A DNA stretch of 64,000 nt from Mesorhizobium loti R88b (GCF_013170845.1 NZ_CP033367.1:2481001-2545000); one strand, 5' to 3'. Shown: positions 43,691-52,720, numbered from the stretch's first letter. Program-made: numbers and translations. The notes: a model not told the origin generated them from the letters alone.

Positions 43691-43714
43691 AAACCCGGCT
43701 TCGGCCGGGTTTTT
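43691..43714 (+). terminator. Rho-independent terminator after ctrA
   Basis: Stem AAACCCGGC / GCCGGGTTT with a TTCG loop and a TTTTT tail, 29 bp past the ctrA stop; the A-run on the left allows use by the convergent receiver gene. Confidence 0.92.
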
Positions 43715-43749
43715 GCGTGTGCCAGCAATAAGGGTGGCTTGCTGCCGCC

Positions 43750-44118
43750 TCAGGCGGCGACCTTCAAGGTGCGGAAGCGCTCTAGCAGCTGCGGCCGGTT
43801 GAACGGCTTCAGCAGATAGCCCTGGGCGCCGGCGCGCTTGGCCCGCATGATCGAGGCGATATCGAGCTCGACCAGTGAGATCAGGATCTGCGGCTTTATT
43901 GGGCTGTCCATGGCGCGCACGCGGCGGATAAGGTCAACCGCCTGCACGTCCGGCAGCGCGCCGTCGACGACGATGATGTCGGGCATTTCGGCGGAGCACA
44001 TCTCCAGCGCATCGAGCCCGCTGGCTGCCTCGATGACCATCATGTCGGAACCGCCTAGGATGCGTTTTGCAACCTTCCTGATGACGCTCGAATCGTCGAC
44101 GAACATGCAGCGTTTCAT
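43750..44118 (-). CDS. Single-domain response regulator (receiver only)
   Basis: 122 residues, only a receiver domain. Acidic pocket V-D-D-S (residues 7-10), phosphoacceptor Asp52 in I-V-V-D-G-A-L-P-D, and Lys in L-L-K-P-F-N (about 102). No output domain. ATG 44118 is preceded by AGAGGA. It lies between ctrA and chpT on the chpT strand. Stand-alone receivers in alphaproteobacterial cell-cycle circuits include DivK and CpdR; this is neither by sequence alone, and phosphotransfer from ChpT is a testable idea. Confidence 0.9.
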   Translation of the reverse strand: MKRCMFVDDSSVIRKVAKRILGGSDMMVIEAASGLDALEMCSAEMPDIIVVDGALPDVQAVDLIRRVRAMDSPIKPQILISLVELDIASIMRAKRAGAQGYLLKPFNRPQLLERFRTLKVAA

Positions 44119-44365
44119 TTCCGGGTCCTCTTTGCCTTCTGGCAATCCGGTAGCGTTGGGGGCATCCGGAAATTCACCATAGGCCGATCTGGTAAAGAAC
44201 CGGAAAAGCCATTAGGTAAAATTTTTGCAAAGATGCCATTTGCAGGTTGTTCTTCGCAATGCTTCGCTCAAGCGATCGGGCAAAGCTCATCGTGCCTCGA
44301 TTGAGGCGTCAACGAAATATTCCGGATTGAAATACTTTGTTTTCCTTGGATGGCGGGTGTCGATT

Positions 44366-44995
44366 TCAGGCGGCCGAAAGCACGATTTCCTCGGCCGTTG
44401 CATGGATGGAAATCGTCATGCCGGCCTCACGGGCGAGCAGCAGCGTGTAATAGGGCTGCACCGAATGCGCATCGATCGGCTCTTCCGGCTTGTGGCCGGA
44501 ATGCAGTTCGAGGAATTTCGGCGGCACGCGCAGCATCGGGCCGCTTGCCGAAATTGAAATGCGCGGCTCGGTTTCGAGATTCTCGAGGGTCACGACCAGT
44601 TTGCCGCCGCGCGGAATGGCGGCATTGCCGACCAGGATCAGGTTGAGCAGCAGCTTGACCTTGTTCTTGGGCAGCAGCGCGCGGGTCCCGTTCCAGATCA
44701 GTTCCGGCTTTTCATTCTTGAGGAAGGCGGTGGCGACCGCCTCGGCGTCGCCAGTGTCGATCAGCATTCCCGCAGAACCCGCTGCGCCGAAGGCAATGCG
44801 GGCGAATTGCAACCGGGCCGAGGCGTTCTTGGCGCTCTGGCGGATAAGCCGCATGGCGTCTTCATCGGCGCCGCCCTCGTCCAGCAGTTCAAGCCCATTG
44901 TTGATCGCGCCGACCGGCGAGATGATGTCGTGGCAGATGCGGCTGCACAAAAGCGCCGCCAGGTCAGGTGCGGAAAGGGTGAACAGTTCGGCCAT
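44366..44995 (-). CDS. chpT: Histidine phosphotransferase ChpT
   Basis: 209 residues from ATG 44995. N-terminal dimerisation/histidine helix with H22 in C-S-R-I-C-H-D-I-I-S-P-V-G-A-I-N-N and a degenerate ATPase-like C-terminal domain without the ATP-binding G boxes, as in Caulobacter ChpT. It passes phosphate from CckA to CtrA and CpdR. Located 0.7 kb from ctrA, convergent with it, next to eipA. Confidence 0.93.
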   Translation of the reverse strand: MAELFTLSAPDLAALLCSRICHDIISPVGAINNGLELLDEGGADEDAMRLIRQSAKNASARLQFARIAFGAAGSAGMLIDTGDAEAVATAFLKNEKPELIWNGTRALLPKNKVKLLLNLILVGNAAIPRGGKLVVTLENLETEPRISISASGPMLRVPPKFLELHSGHKPEEPIDAHSVQPYYTLLLAREAGMTISIHATAEEIVLSAA

Positions 44996-45215
44996 CGGCG
45001 AAAATCCCTGCAAGTTCCACTAGTCATGGCCGCGCGATCGATTGTCGCGCCCGCCCACACGAATCACGCTTCAACCCGAGGCTTTCTGAATACACAGCAC
45101 TCGTAGGTACAGCAACAAACCCGAAATTGTCGTCGGGGCAAATGGCGTTTTCGCGCAGGCTGCCAGCCCCGCGCGACCCCAAAGCCAGCCTTCGAACCGC
45201 CATCTTCCTGTGGGA

Positions 45216-45270
45216 GTTAATGGTTGAAAAAGGATTACGGCATAGTTTGCCCTTAACAGTCATCCTTAAC
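45216..45270. promoter_or_regulatory. AT-rich eipA upstream region with TTAAC motifs
   Basis: Contains GTTAATGGTTGA (45216-45227) and two direct TTAAC motifs (45253-45257 and 45266-45270; starts 13 bp apart, not the canonical 11). eipA is a CtrA target in Brucella, so these are weak candidate CtrA contacts. The rest of 45014-45337 shows no gene. Confidence 0.3.
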
Positions 45271-45337
45271 GGCCGCCTAAAGAGCCGGACCGGGTGCGAG
45301 GCGTCGGCGAAAGTGCTCCATGACGGAGATTGGAAGC

Positions 45338-45919
45338 ATGTTTTCCCGATTCTACGACCGGAGTTTCCTCCGCGTCCTTTCTATGGCGATCACGCTCATG
45401 GGCGTTCTCGTCTTCTCGACCTCAGCCTTGCGGGCTCAGGAATACACCGCTCAGGAGATTATCGATTCCGGTCACAAGTTCTTCGGCGCGACGTCGGGTG
45501 GGCTTGCCACCGTGATCGAGAAGATCTTCGCCTCCTATGGCCTGCCCAATGGCTATCTGCTTGGCGAGGAGGGGTCCGGCGCGCTGATCGGCGGCCTGAC
45601 CTATGGCGAAGGCACGCTCTACACCAAGAACGCCGGCGACCATAAGGTGTTCTGGCAAGGCCCGTCGCTGGGCTGGGATTTCGGCGGCGAAGGCTCCCGG
45701 GTGATGATGCTGGTCTACAATCTCGACGATGTCAGCAATCTCTACAACCGCTATGGCGGCGTGGCTGGTTCGGCCTATGTGGTGGCCGGCGTCGGCTTCA
45801 ATGTGCTGAAGAACAACAATGTGCTTCTGGTGCCGATCCGCACCGGCGTCGGTGCCCGGCTCGGCGTCAATCTCGGCTACCTGAAGCTGACCGAGCGGGC
45901 GACCTGGAATCCGTTTTGA
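45338..45919 (+). CDS. eipA: DUF1134 periplasmic protein, EipA homologue
   Basis: 193 residues. Signal peptide (F-L-R-V-L-S-M-A-I-T-L-M-G-V-L-V-F, cleavage near A-L-R-A), then the small beta-barrel-like DUF1134 domain (G-G-L-T-Y-G-E-G-T-L, W-D-F-G-G-E-G, G-V-A-G-S-A-Y). In Brucella the orthologue EipA keeps the envelope resistant to stress and is needed for virulence; it is encoded beside chpT and ctrA, as here. ATG 45338 has a better ribosome site than the ATG 18 bp upstream. Confidence 0.88.
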   Translation: MFSRFYDRSFLRVLSMAITLMGVLVFSTSALRAQEYTAQEIIDSGHKFFGATSGGLATVIEKIFASYGLPNGYLLGEEGSGALIGGLTYGEGTLYTKNAGDHKVFWQGPSLGWDFGGEGSRVMMLVYNLDDVSNLYNRYGGVAGSAYVVAGVGFNVLKNNNVLLVPIRTGVGARLGVNLGYLKLTERATWNPF

Positions 45920-46076
45920 TTCCCTGCCGATCGCTGGGATCGCGGGCATTTCGGTCCGATCCATGCGTTAATGACCCCATTGTGCTGCGGCGAGCCCTTG
46001 CCGCAGCGCCGGATTTCCGCCATGCCAAAGGGGCAAAATCCAGCTTCTATGGTCGCCGCCTATAACGGGTAGTCCT

Positions 46077-47204
46077 TTGGTTCAGTCGGTTCTGTTCTTT
46101 GCCCTCGGCTTTCTCAGTGCCGGCTTTCTGGCGCTGATCGTGGCTCCCGCCGTCTGGCGGCGTGCCGTCGCCCTGACCCGCAGGCGCATCGAGGCCTCGA
46201 TCCCTTTGACGCAGACTGAGATCCAGGCCGACAAGGACCGGATCCGGGCCGAGTACGCCATGTCGACGCGCCGCCTCGAAATGAACGTCAAGGCGCTGCG
46301 CGAGAAGGCTGCCGAACAACTCGTCGAGATCAATCGCGGCCGCGAGGCGTTGAAGGGGCTGGCGGTCGAGCGTACGGACAAGAACGCCGCGCTTGCCGAA
46401 TTGGGCGCCAAGAGCGAGGCGCTGCGGCAGCGCGAAGAGGAGCTGCATCAGCTTTCGGAGCGGCTCAAGGAAACGGAGCGCAAGCTGGAGAAGCGGGCGC
46501 TTGAGCTCGAAAAGCTGGAGCACATGTATGACGATGCCAGCTTTTCCTCCTCAAGCCGGCAGATCGAGCTCGTGGCGCGCGAATCCGAATTGCAGAAGCT
46601 CGCCAGCGACATCTCGCTGCTGCGCGGCCAGCGCAAGGAAGCCGATCGACGCCAGCAGGAGATCGCGGCCGAAAGCAAGGCCGCGCGCGATGCCCTGAAG
46701 GCGGAGAAGAAAAGGACGGCCGAACTCGACAAGAAGGTCGAAAGGCTGCTCGCTACGCTCGCCGATCGCGAGGAGAAGCTCGAGCGTCGCGAAAAGGAAA
46801 TGGCGCGGCTGCGCGAAAAGACGAAAGCCGAGGAGGGCGGACCGGCCCTGCGGCTGGTCGGCAAGCAGGATGAAGCAAACAGGCGCGATGATCTGGACAA
46901 GGCGATCGCCAAGCTCGACAGCGATCGCGAGCGGCTCGAAGCCAGGCTGACGGCACTGGCGCGTGAGAACAAGCGGCTGAAGGCGGATCTCGGCGCCATG
47001 GCGGCTTCCGGTTCCACGAATGGCGGTGCCGCGCTGCGCGAGCAGATGAACGAACTGGCGGCTGAGGTCGTCCACATGACGGCAAAACTCGAGGGGCCTG
47101 ACTCGCCGATTGCCAAGGCACTGGCGGTGCCGCAGGAGTCCAACAATGGCGACCGCAGCCTTGCCGACCGCGTCCGGGCTTTGCAGAAGGCGGACGCGAA
47201 CTGA
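46077..47204 (+). CDS. Membrane-anchored coiled-coil protein, unknown (TTG start)
   Basis: 375 residues. One N-terminal membrane helix (about 4-24, F-F-A-L-G-F-L-S-A-G-F-L-A-L-I-V) is followed by ~260 residues of near-continuous heptad coiled coil rich in Glu, Lys, Arg and Leu, and a short tail. No ATG or GTG is available in frame before the helix, so TTG 46077 is the likely start. It resembles envelope scaffold or Smc-like coiled coils in shape only. Not recognised. Confidence 0.75.
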   Translation: MVQSVLFFALGFLSAGFLALIVAPAVWRRAVALTRRRIEASIPLTQTEIQADKDRIRAEYAMSTRRLEMNVKALREKAAEQLVEINRGREALKGLAVERTDKNAALAELGAKSEALRQREEELHQLSERLKETERKLEKRALELEKLEHMYDDASFSSSSRQIELVARESELQKLASDISLLRGQRKEADRRQQEIAAESKAARDALKAEKKRTAELDKKVERLLATLADREEKLERREKEMARLREKTKAEEGGPALRLVGKQDEANRRDDLDKAIAKLDSDRERLEARLTALARENKRLKADLGAMAASGSTNGGAALREQMNELAAEVVHMTAKLEGPDSPIAKALAVPQESNNGDRSLADRVRALQKADAN

Positions 47205-47219
47205 AGTCCGCTTGGGCCG

Positions 47220-48023
47220 TCATGCCTGACGCTGCGAAAAATGATGCAGGGCGATTGCTGACGCGGCTGCGACGTTCAGGCTGTCAAAGCCTTTCGACAT
47301 GGTGATCCTCACGGTTTGCAGGCGCGCGAGCAGGTTTTCGGGCAAGCCTTCGCCCTCGGTGCCGAGATAGAGCGCCAGGCGCCTGGCGGGCTTGGCATCG
47401 CGTATCTCGGTTTGTCCACGCGGCGATAGCGCGAACTGCTCAAAGCCGCGTTCGGCGAGCGTCGCCGCAAAGCCCGATGTGTCGGGGAAGGACGCGAACG
47501 GCAATTTCAGCGCCGCGCCGACCGAAACGCGGATCGCCTTGCGGTAGAGCGGATCGCAGCATGTTGCGTCCATCAGCACAGCATCGGCGCCGAAGGCAGC
47601 GGCGTTGCGGAAGATCGAGCCCATATTGTCATGGTTGGCGATGCCGACGAGCACCACGATCAGGGCCTGGTCGGGCAAGGCATCCAGCAATGACCCGGCC
47701 GGCTGCGGTGTTTCCTTGCGGCCGATGGCCAGGATGCCGCGATGCATGTGAAAGCCGGCGATCGCATCCATGACCGCGCTAGCGACGACGTAGACCGGTA
47801 GCTCCGCGGGCGCCTTGCGCAGCACATCCTTCAGGCCGTCCAGCCGGTTTTCCAGGACCAGAACGGATTCGGCGCCAAAGCGGCCGGACGACAAAAGCAG
47901 GTCGAGCACCACCTTACCTTCGGCGACGAAGCGGCCTTGCCGGCCCGCGAGATCGCGTTCGCGGATATCGAGATAGGCGGCGACGCGAAAATCCCGAGGG
48001 TCGTCAATGCGAATTGGGTCCAT
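47220..48023 (-). CDS. SpoU/TrmH-type RNA 2'-O-methyltransferase
   Basis: 267 residues from ATG 48023 (a GTG 6 bp earlier is possible). N-terminal substrate domain, then the SpoU knot: motif 1 V-G-I-A-N-H-D-N-M-G-S-I-F-R-N-A, motif 2 L-G-T-E-G-E-G-L-P and motif 3 S-L-N-V-A-A-A. Transfers methyl from AdoMet to ribose 2'-OH of rRNA or tRNA; the exact target cannot be told. Convergent with the coiled-coil gene. Confidence 0.92.
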   Translation of the reverse strand: MDPIRIDDPRDFRVAAYLDIRERDLAGRQGRFVAEGKVVLDLLLSSGRFGAESVLVLENRLDGLKDVLRKAPAELPVYVVASAVMDAIAGFHMHRGILAIGRKETPQPAGSLLDALPDQALIVVLVGIANHDNMGSIFRNAAAFGADAVLMDATCCDPLYRKAIRVSVGAALKLPFASFPDTSGFAATLAERGFEQFALSPRGQTEIRDAKPARRLALYLGTEGEGLPENLLARLQTVRITMSKGFDSLNVAAASAIALHHFSQRQA

Positions 48024-48125
48024 ATCCACCGCTCAAAGATCGAGAGCGCGGTTCGTGTGTCGGGAAGACACACAAGCCACGCTCCGGAAATCGTCAGCGA
48101 GGTAAGCGGCCGTACGAGCGTTCGG

Positions 48126-48470
48126 TCAAGTCCCGGCGCGGCGCAATCTCTGTGCCATATGGGACAGGTCGTCCCTGCCGCCGCCGAAAATACCCTCCAG
48201 CGTGGCAAGCAGTTCGCGCACTGGATCGGATTTGCAGGAGTAGTAGATCATCTGACGGTCGCGGCGAGTTTCCACGAGGTCGAGCGCCCGCAGCTTGGCT
48301 AGGTGCTGCGAGAGGGCGGATTGGCTGAGCATCACCTTTTCGGCGATGGCGCCGACCGACATTTCGCCGTCGATCAGATAGCTCATGATCAGCAGCCGTT
48401 TTTCGTTGCCCATCAGCATCAGAAATTCGGCTGCCGAATCGGCGTTGGCGATTAGCTTTGTCGAGACCAT
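48126..48470 (-). CDS. ArsR family transcriptional regulator
   Basis: 114 residues from ATG 48470 (ATG 48494 adds 8 residues with a poorer ribosome site). Winged HTH: E-K-R-L-L-I-M-S-Y-L, S-Q-S-A-L-S-Q-H-L-A-K-L-R and R-D-R-Q-M-I-Y-Y-S. No ELCVC metal-binding motif, so it resembles the NolR/BigR/SoxR redox-type ArsR proteins of rhizobia more than metal sensors. The target is unknown. Confidence 0.92.
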   Translation of the reverse strand: MVSTKLIANADSAAEFLMLMGNEKRLLIMSYLIDGEMSVGAIAEKVMLSQSALSQHLAKLRALDLVETRRDRQMIYYSCKSDPVRELLATLEGIFGGGRDDLSHMAQRLRRAGT

Positions 48471-48624
48471 GAATGCCCCATGCTGTTTGCTCATCGAGAC
48501 ACCATGGGGGCAATGGTGTCTGAATCCATAAATTCACTGCGAAAGGCGACCGACGAGTCAGCGCCACTCCTAAAGCCTAGAACATTTCGTTCAAATCTCA
48601 AGCGTTGCTTTTGATCAAATACAA

Positions 48625-49407
48625 TTAAGTCTCGCTATCTGCCTGCCCAGCAGCCCGGCCACTCCTGGCCATGTCGACCAGAACGGGCCGCAATTCGCGT
48701 GCCGATGCCAAGGGTTGCGGGAAGAATACCCGGCAAACATTGTCCCCCGACACCAGATCCATGCCGTCTGGGTCCAGGCCGGCGATAATCCAGCCGTCAC
48801 TGGGCGCCCCGGCAAAATGATGTGCATAAACGGCGATCGCGTCGAGATGGTCGGCGTTCATATGCTCGACGGCGGATTGCTCGCTCGCCGCAAGCTCTTC
48901 GATAATCGGTCCGCCGGTGACGAGATCGGAGCGACCCAGCAGATAGGCCTTGCCGAAGCCGCCATTGAGGCTGGCGCGTTGCGGCTCGAGGCGAAAGATC
49001 GAGAAATCGCCCAGCCCGGCATAGAGGCCCGCCTTGGGATTGCGGTTGAGATAGCGACGCTCGGCGCGAGCATGCGCGTCCGATCCGCGCTCGAGCCGCG
49101 ATGCCTGGCAGATCAGCGTCAGGCGCGGATGCGCCAGCGGGTCGCCCTTACCGGGCTCGCCAAGCAGCAGGGAGCAGCGTGGATCGGCAAGCAAGGCCGG
49201 CGTGTGCGCCGAAAGCATCGACACCAGGATCAGCGGCGTGCCGTCGATGTCTGTTGCCACGCCGACCCGGCTTGCCAGCGGCGACCCGGTCCGCGGCTCC
49301 AGCACCGCCAGCGCACCGAAGCGGGCACTGCGCAGCAGCGTCTTCGCCAGCCGGATCGCCTGGGCGTCGGTCTCGCGGATCACGTCCTTGTTTTGATTTT
49401 GCTGCAT
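48625..49407 (-). CDS. HugZ-like pyridoxamine-phosphate-oxidase-fold protein (haem-associated)
   Basis: 260 residues. N-terminal flavin-reductase-like split barrel (F-G-A-L-A-V-L-E, D-P-R-C-S-L-L-L-G-E-P) and a C-terminal DUF2470-type domain with E-H-M-N-A-D-H-L-D-A. HugZ members degrade haem during iron use. ATG 49407 chosen; GTG 49422 is also possible. Neighbours give no iron-uptake context, so the haem role is by family only. Confidence 0.85.
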   Translation of the reverse strand: MQQNQNKDVIRETDAQAIRLAKTLLRSARFGALAVLEPRTGSPLASRVGVATDIDGTPLILVSMLSAHTPALLADPRCSLLLGEPGKGDPLAHPRLTLICQASRLERGSDAHARAERRYLNRNPKAGLYAGLGDFSIFRLEPQRASLNGGFGKAYLLGRSDLVTGGPIIEELAASEQSAVEHMNADHLDAIAVYAHHFAGAPSDGWIIAGLDPDGMDLVSGDNVCRVFFPQPLASARELRPVLVDMARSGRAAGQADSET

Positions 49408-49500
49408 CAAAACGCTCGCCACAATTTGTTTTCGCCTGTCGGTGCTACAGGCCGGATTCGGTCTTTCCGACGACTGCCAGTGCCATTTCGGCGGCCAGTG

Positions 49501-50262
49501 CTATTTCGGCGCCATGCGAATGGCGCCGTCGAGGCGGATGGTCTCGCCATTCAACATCTGGTTCTCGATGATGTGGAGGGCAAGGGCGGCATATTCGGAT
49601 GGCTCGCCAAGGCGGGACGGGAAGGGCACGGCGGCCCCCAGCGAATCCTGCACCTCCTGCGGCATGCCGGCCATCATCGGTGTCTTGAAGATGCCAGGGG
49701 CGATGGTGCAGACCCGAATGCCGGAACGGGCAAGGTCGCGCGCCACCGGCAGCGTCATGCCGACCACACCACCCTTGGAGGCGGAGTAGGCGGCCTGGCC
49801 GATCTGGCCGTCATAGGCGGCAACCGACGCGGTGTTGACGATGACGCCGCGCTCGCCGCCCTGCAGCGGCTCGAGCCTGGCGGCGCGGTCGGCGACGAGG
49901 CGGATCATGTTGAAGGTGCCGATCAGATTGACCTCTATCACCTTGCGGTACTGGTCGAGCGGATGCGGCCCATCCTTGCCGATCGTCTTCACACCGATGG
50001 CGATGCCGGCGCAGTTGACCAGGATGCGTGGTTCGCCCAGCTTGCTCGCCACCTCGGCGACGGCGGCGGCGCCACTGTCGGCGCTGCTGACGTCGCACTG
50101 GACGGCAATGCCGCCGATCTCGGCCGCGACCTTGGCGGCGCGGTCGATGCCGACATCGAAGATGGCGACGCGCGCACCCTTGGCGGCAAGCGCACGCGCG
50201 GTTGCCTCGCCAAGGCCGGAGCCGCCGCCGGTCACGATCGCGATCTGGCCGTTCGGATTCAT
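49501..50262 (-). CDS. SDR, 3-hydroxyacyl-CoA dehydrogenase type (HSD17B10-like)
   Basis: 253 residues. T-G-G-G-S-G-L-G (12-19), D-V-S, N-C-A-G-I-A, catalytic N-T-A-S-V-A and Y-S-A-S-K, and P-M-M-A-G-M-P with the L-D-G-A-I-R-M end characteristic of type-2 3-hydroxyacyl-CoA dehydrogenases (fatty-acid or isoleucine oxidation). GGAAAGG upstream. Two palindromic repeats follow upstream of its start. Confidence 0.92.
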   Translation of the reverse strand: MNPNGQIAIVTGGGSGLGEATARALAAKGARVAIFDVGIDRAAKVAAEIGGIAVQCDVSSADSGAAAVAEVASKLGEPRILVNCAGIAIGVKTIGKDGPHPLDQYRKVIEVNLIGTFNMIRLVADRAARLEPLQGGERGVIVNTASVAAYDGQIGQAAYSASKGGVVGMTLPVARDLARSGIRVCTIAPGIFKTPMMAGMPQEVQDSLGAAVPFPSRLGEPSEYAALALHIIENQMLNGETIRLDGAIRMAPK

Positions 50263-50278
50263 GGCGTCATCCTTTCCC

Positions 50279-50331
50279 GGAGCAATTCATAATTTCACGA
50301 AAGCGCTGAACACCTTTCTTGGAATTGCTCC
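50279..50331. repeat. Palindromic intergenic repeat, copy 1
   Basis: GGAGCAATTC (50279-50288) and GAATTGCTCC (50322-50331) form perfect 10-bp inverted ends around a 33-nt core. It shares the GCAATTC ends and the TTTCNTGGAATTGCTC side with copy 2, 70 bp away. Rhizobial genomes contain many small palindromes of this look. Confidence 0.7.
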
Positions 50332-50399
50332 AAGAGAGCAGGGACGGATCAGGCCCGGATCGCCGGGCAAGGTCAAGCCATGTAACCCTTTGCTTTAAC

Positions 50400-50443
50400 G
50401 CAATTCCGGACGGAAAACCGTTTCACACTTTTCCTGGAATTGC
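50400..50443. repeat. Palindromic intergenic repeat, copy 2
   Basis: GCAATTCC (50400-50407) and GGAATTGC (50436-50443) bracket CGGACGGAAAACCG and TTTCACACTTTTC. Likely a non-coding repeat element with possible RNA stem. It ends 2 bp from the 3' end of the acetyltransferase gene. Confidence 0.7.
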
Positions 50444-50444
50444 T

Positions 50445-50969
50445 CTAGATATGCTCGGCAACCTTGACCTGGCTGGCATGACAGACCTCGCCCGTGAGCC
50501 TGGCAACCGCGCCTGACGTGATCTCGTGCGACAAAAGGCGATCGAGATCGACAGGGCGCGGCATTGAAATCTGGCCGCGCGGGATGCGCTTGAAGCCGAG
50601 CGGCCCGTAATAGGGCTCGTCGCCAACCAGTATGACGGCGGGCGCGCCGGCCTTGGCGGCCGCCTCGAGGGCTATCGCCACCAACCGGCGGCCGATGCCG
50701 AGATTCTTGAAGGCCGGCCGCACGGCAAGCGGTCCGAGCATCAGCGCGCGGCCGGCGCCGGCGGCGATGCGCGTCATGCGCACCGAGGCGACGACGAGGT
50801 CGCCGTCGACCGCGACAAAGGACAGCGCGCGCTCGTGGCCGCCGGCTTCGCGGATCTTGTAGGCGGCCAGCACGAAACGGCCGGGCCCGAAGGCTTCGTC
50901 GTTGATTGTTTCGATCTGGATGTCGTGCGCCGGGGTTTCCGGCAGGTATTTCACGTCGGCAAGGCTCAT
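50445..50969 (-). CDS. GNAT family N-acetyltransferase
   Basis: 174 residues from ATG 50969. Acetyl-CoA fold: A-L-S-F-V-A-V-D-G-D-L-V, then motif A L-G-P-L-A-V-R-P-A-F-K-N-L-G-I-G-R-R-L and L-V-G-D-E-P-Y-Y-G-P-L-G-F. The G-D-E-P-Y-Y ending is typical of the YhbS-like subgroup. Substrate unknown. Confidence 0.9.
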   Translation of the reverse strand: MSLADVKYLPETPAHDIQIETINDEAFGPGRFVLAAYKIREAGGHERALSFVAVDGDLVVASVRMTRIAAGAGRALMLGPLAVRPAFKNLGIGRRLVAIALEAAAKAGAPAVILVGDEPYYGPLGFKRIPRGQISMPRPVDLDRLLSHEITSGAVARLTGEVCHASQVKVAEHI

Positions 50970-51235
50970 GGTCTTTGCGTTCCGGTACAGAGGATAGGTC
51001 GCTGCAAACGGCAGCATTCGCCAGTCAGCGCTTCATCAAGCGCGGGCGCCCTTTCGTCGTCGGTCAAACCGGATCAAAGCAAAGTCGAACATGCGGTGTG
51101 TCCGCTAGCATCAATTTTCGACTGCTGCAATCAACCCGTTCGCTGGCCCTACCGATTGACGATCTGTTCAGTCCTTGGTGATTCCGACTTGCCGCATCGC
51201 GCTCTACATGAGGTGGAAACGCGAAAGGACATTGC

Positions 51236-52225
51236 ATGGGATTGCTGGTCGACGGCAAATGGCAGGATCGCTGGTACGACACCAAGGACAGCGGTGGCAA
51301 ATTCGTGCGGGCGCAGTCGCAGTGGCGCGACTGGATCACGCGCGACGGAACACCCGCCGAAGGCCGCAGCCGCGGCTTCAAGGCGGAACCCGGCCGCTAT
51401 CACCTCTATGTCTCGCTTGCCTGTCCCTGGGCGCACCGGACGCTGATTTTTCGCGCGTTGAAGAAGCTGGACGGCATTATCTCGGTGTCGGTGGTGCACC
51501 ATTTCATGGGCGCCAATGGCTGGACGTTTCTCGCCGAGGACGGCGCTACCGGCGACACGCTCTACGGCCTCGACTTCCTCCACCAGATCTACACCAGGGC
51601 CGATCCCGCCTATTCGGGCCGGGTGACGGTGCCGGTGCTCTGGGACAAAAAGGAACAGACCATCGTCTCCAACGAGTCCTCCGAAATCATCCGGATGCTC
51701 AATTCAGCCTTCGACGAATGGGGCGACGCCAGCCTTGATTTCTATTCGCGAGCCTTGCGCGGCGAGATCGATGCGATCAACGCGCTGGTCTATCCCGCCG
51801 TCAACAACGGCGTCTACCGCGCTGGCTTCGCCACCACGCAGGCCGCCTATGAGGAAGCCTTCGGCGAATTGTTCTCGGCCCTCGACGCGTTGGAAGAACG
51901 GCTATCGACGCAACGCTATCTCGCCGGCGACCGCCTGACCGAGGCCGACTGGCGGCTGTTCACCACGCTGGTGCGCTTCGACCCGGTCTATGTCGGCCAT
52001 TTCAAATGCAATCTGCGCCGCATCGCCGACTATCCGAACCTGTCGAACTATCTGCGCGACCTCTACCAGGTACCTGGTGTTACCGAGACCGTGAACCTGC
52101 ATCACATCAAGGCGCATTATTACGCCAGCCACGAAACGATCAACCCGACGCGGATCGTGCCTGTAGGGCCGGAACTGGACTATGGTGCGCGGCATGACCG
52201 GGGCAGGTTCAGAAAGGCGGCGTGA
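51236..52225 (+). CDS. Glutathionyl-hydroquinone reductase (GST Xi class)
   Basis: 329 residues. Active-site C-P-W-A-H-R (Cys63), the long N-terminal W-x-D-x-W-Y-D-T and the C-terminal all-helix domain ending in Y-Y-A-S-H-E-T-I-N-P-T: the YqjG/ECM4 type, which reduces glutathionyl-hydroquinones to free hydroquinone. AAAGGA upstream. Single gene. Confidence 0.93.
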   Translation: MGLLVDGKWQDRWYDTKDSGGKFVRAQSQWRDWITRDGTPAEGRSRGFKAEPGRYHLYVSLACPWAHRTLIFRALKKLDGIISVSVVHHFMGANGWTFLAEDGATGDTLYGLDFLHQIYTRADPAYSGRVTVPVLWDKKEQTIVSNESSEIIRMLNSAFDEWGDASLDFYSRALRGEIDAINALVYPAVNNGVYRAGFATTQAAYEEAFGELFSALDALEERLSTQRYLAGDRLTEADWRLFTTLVRFDPVYVGHFKCNLRRIADYPNLSNYLRDLYQVPGVTETVNLHHIKAHYYASHETINPTRIVPVGPELDYGARHDRGRFRKAA

Positions 52226-52237
52226 AGGCCGCGGTTC

Positions 52238-52720
52238 CTACTGGAAAGGCTTGGTATCGAGCGGCGTCTGTCTTGCGCGATGGGCTTTCAACAAGGTGTT
52301 TCCGAACCGGTTGGAGTAACCGGCGGCGTTGAGGCCGAAAACAAGCAGGACAGCGAAGGCGAGGATCAAGATCCAGACATAGGCCGGAATGCCAGCGGCA
52401 TCTCCAGGTATAGCGCCAGCCGCGAATGAAAACGCGAGCAGCAGCGCCGAGAAAAGCAAGGCGGCTATCGTCGAAAACGATACGATTTTCCAGTATTCCT
52501 GCCGGCTGAAAAGCCGCCCGTTTCGTTTTACGAAGAACGAATAGGCCGTCATGGTCGAGATGAAGTTTATGACGAAATTCATGGCCTTGCCCGCGCTTTC
52601 GAACAAGGACGGAAAAAACATCGCGAAGACGATGAGAGCTATCGATAGGGCGATCGTGGTCAGGATATAAATCCCGACATACGGCCATACATTGGCCGAT
52701 TGCGTTTTCTCGATAGTCAT
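52238..52720 (-). CDS. Four-helix membrane protein (ABZJ_00895-like)
   Basis: 160 residues, four hydrophobic helices (about 14-36, 46-64, 80-103, 112-132), with F-V-K-R-N-G-R-L-F-S-R-Q-E between helices 2 and 3, which recalls the ABZJ_00895 family of small membrane proteins of unknown function. CGGAGAG precedes the ATG. Convergent with the hydroquinone reductase gene. Confidence 0.72.
   Translation of the reverse strand: MTIEKTQSANVWPYVGIYILTTIALSIALIVFAMFFPSLFESAGKAMNFVINFISTMTAYSFFVKRNGRLFSRQEYWKIVSFSTIAALLFSALLLAFSFAAGAIPGDAAGIPAYVWILILAFAVLLVFGLNAAGYSNRFGNTLLKAHRARQTPLDTKPFQ

Noticed and set aside
45253..45270. Canonical CtrA box upstream of eipA
   Set aside because: The two TTAAC motifs are 13 bp apart (start to start), not 11 as in TTAA-N7-TTAA, so I keep it only as a weak candidate region.
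48715..50292. A 525-codon open frame antisense to the HugZ-like and SDR genes
   Set aside because: Both minus-strand genes have full family motifs; the antisense frame is compositionally a mirror.
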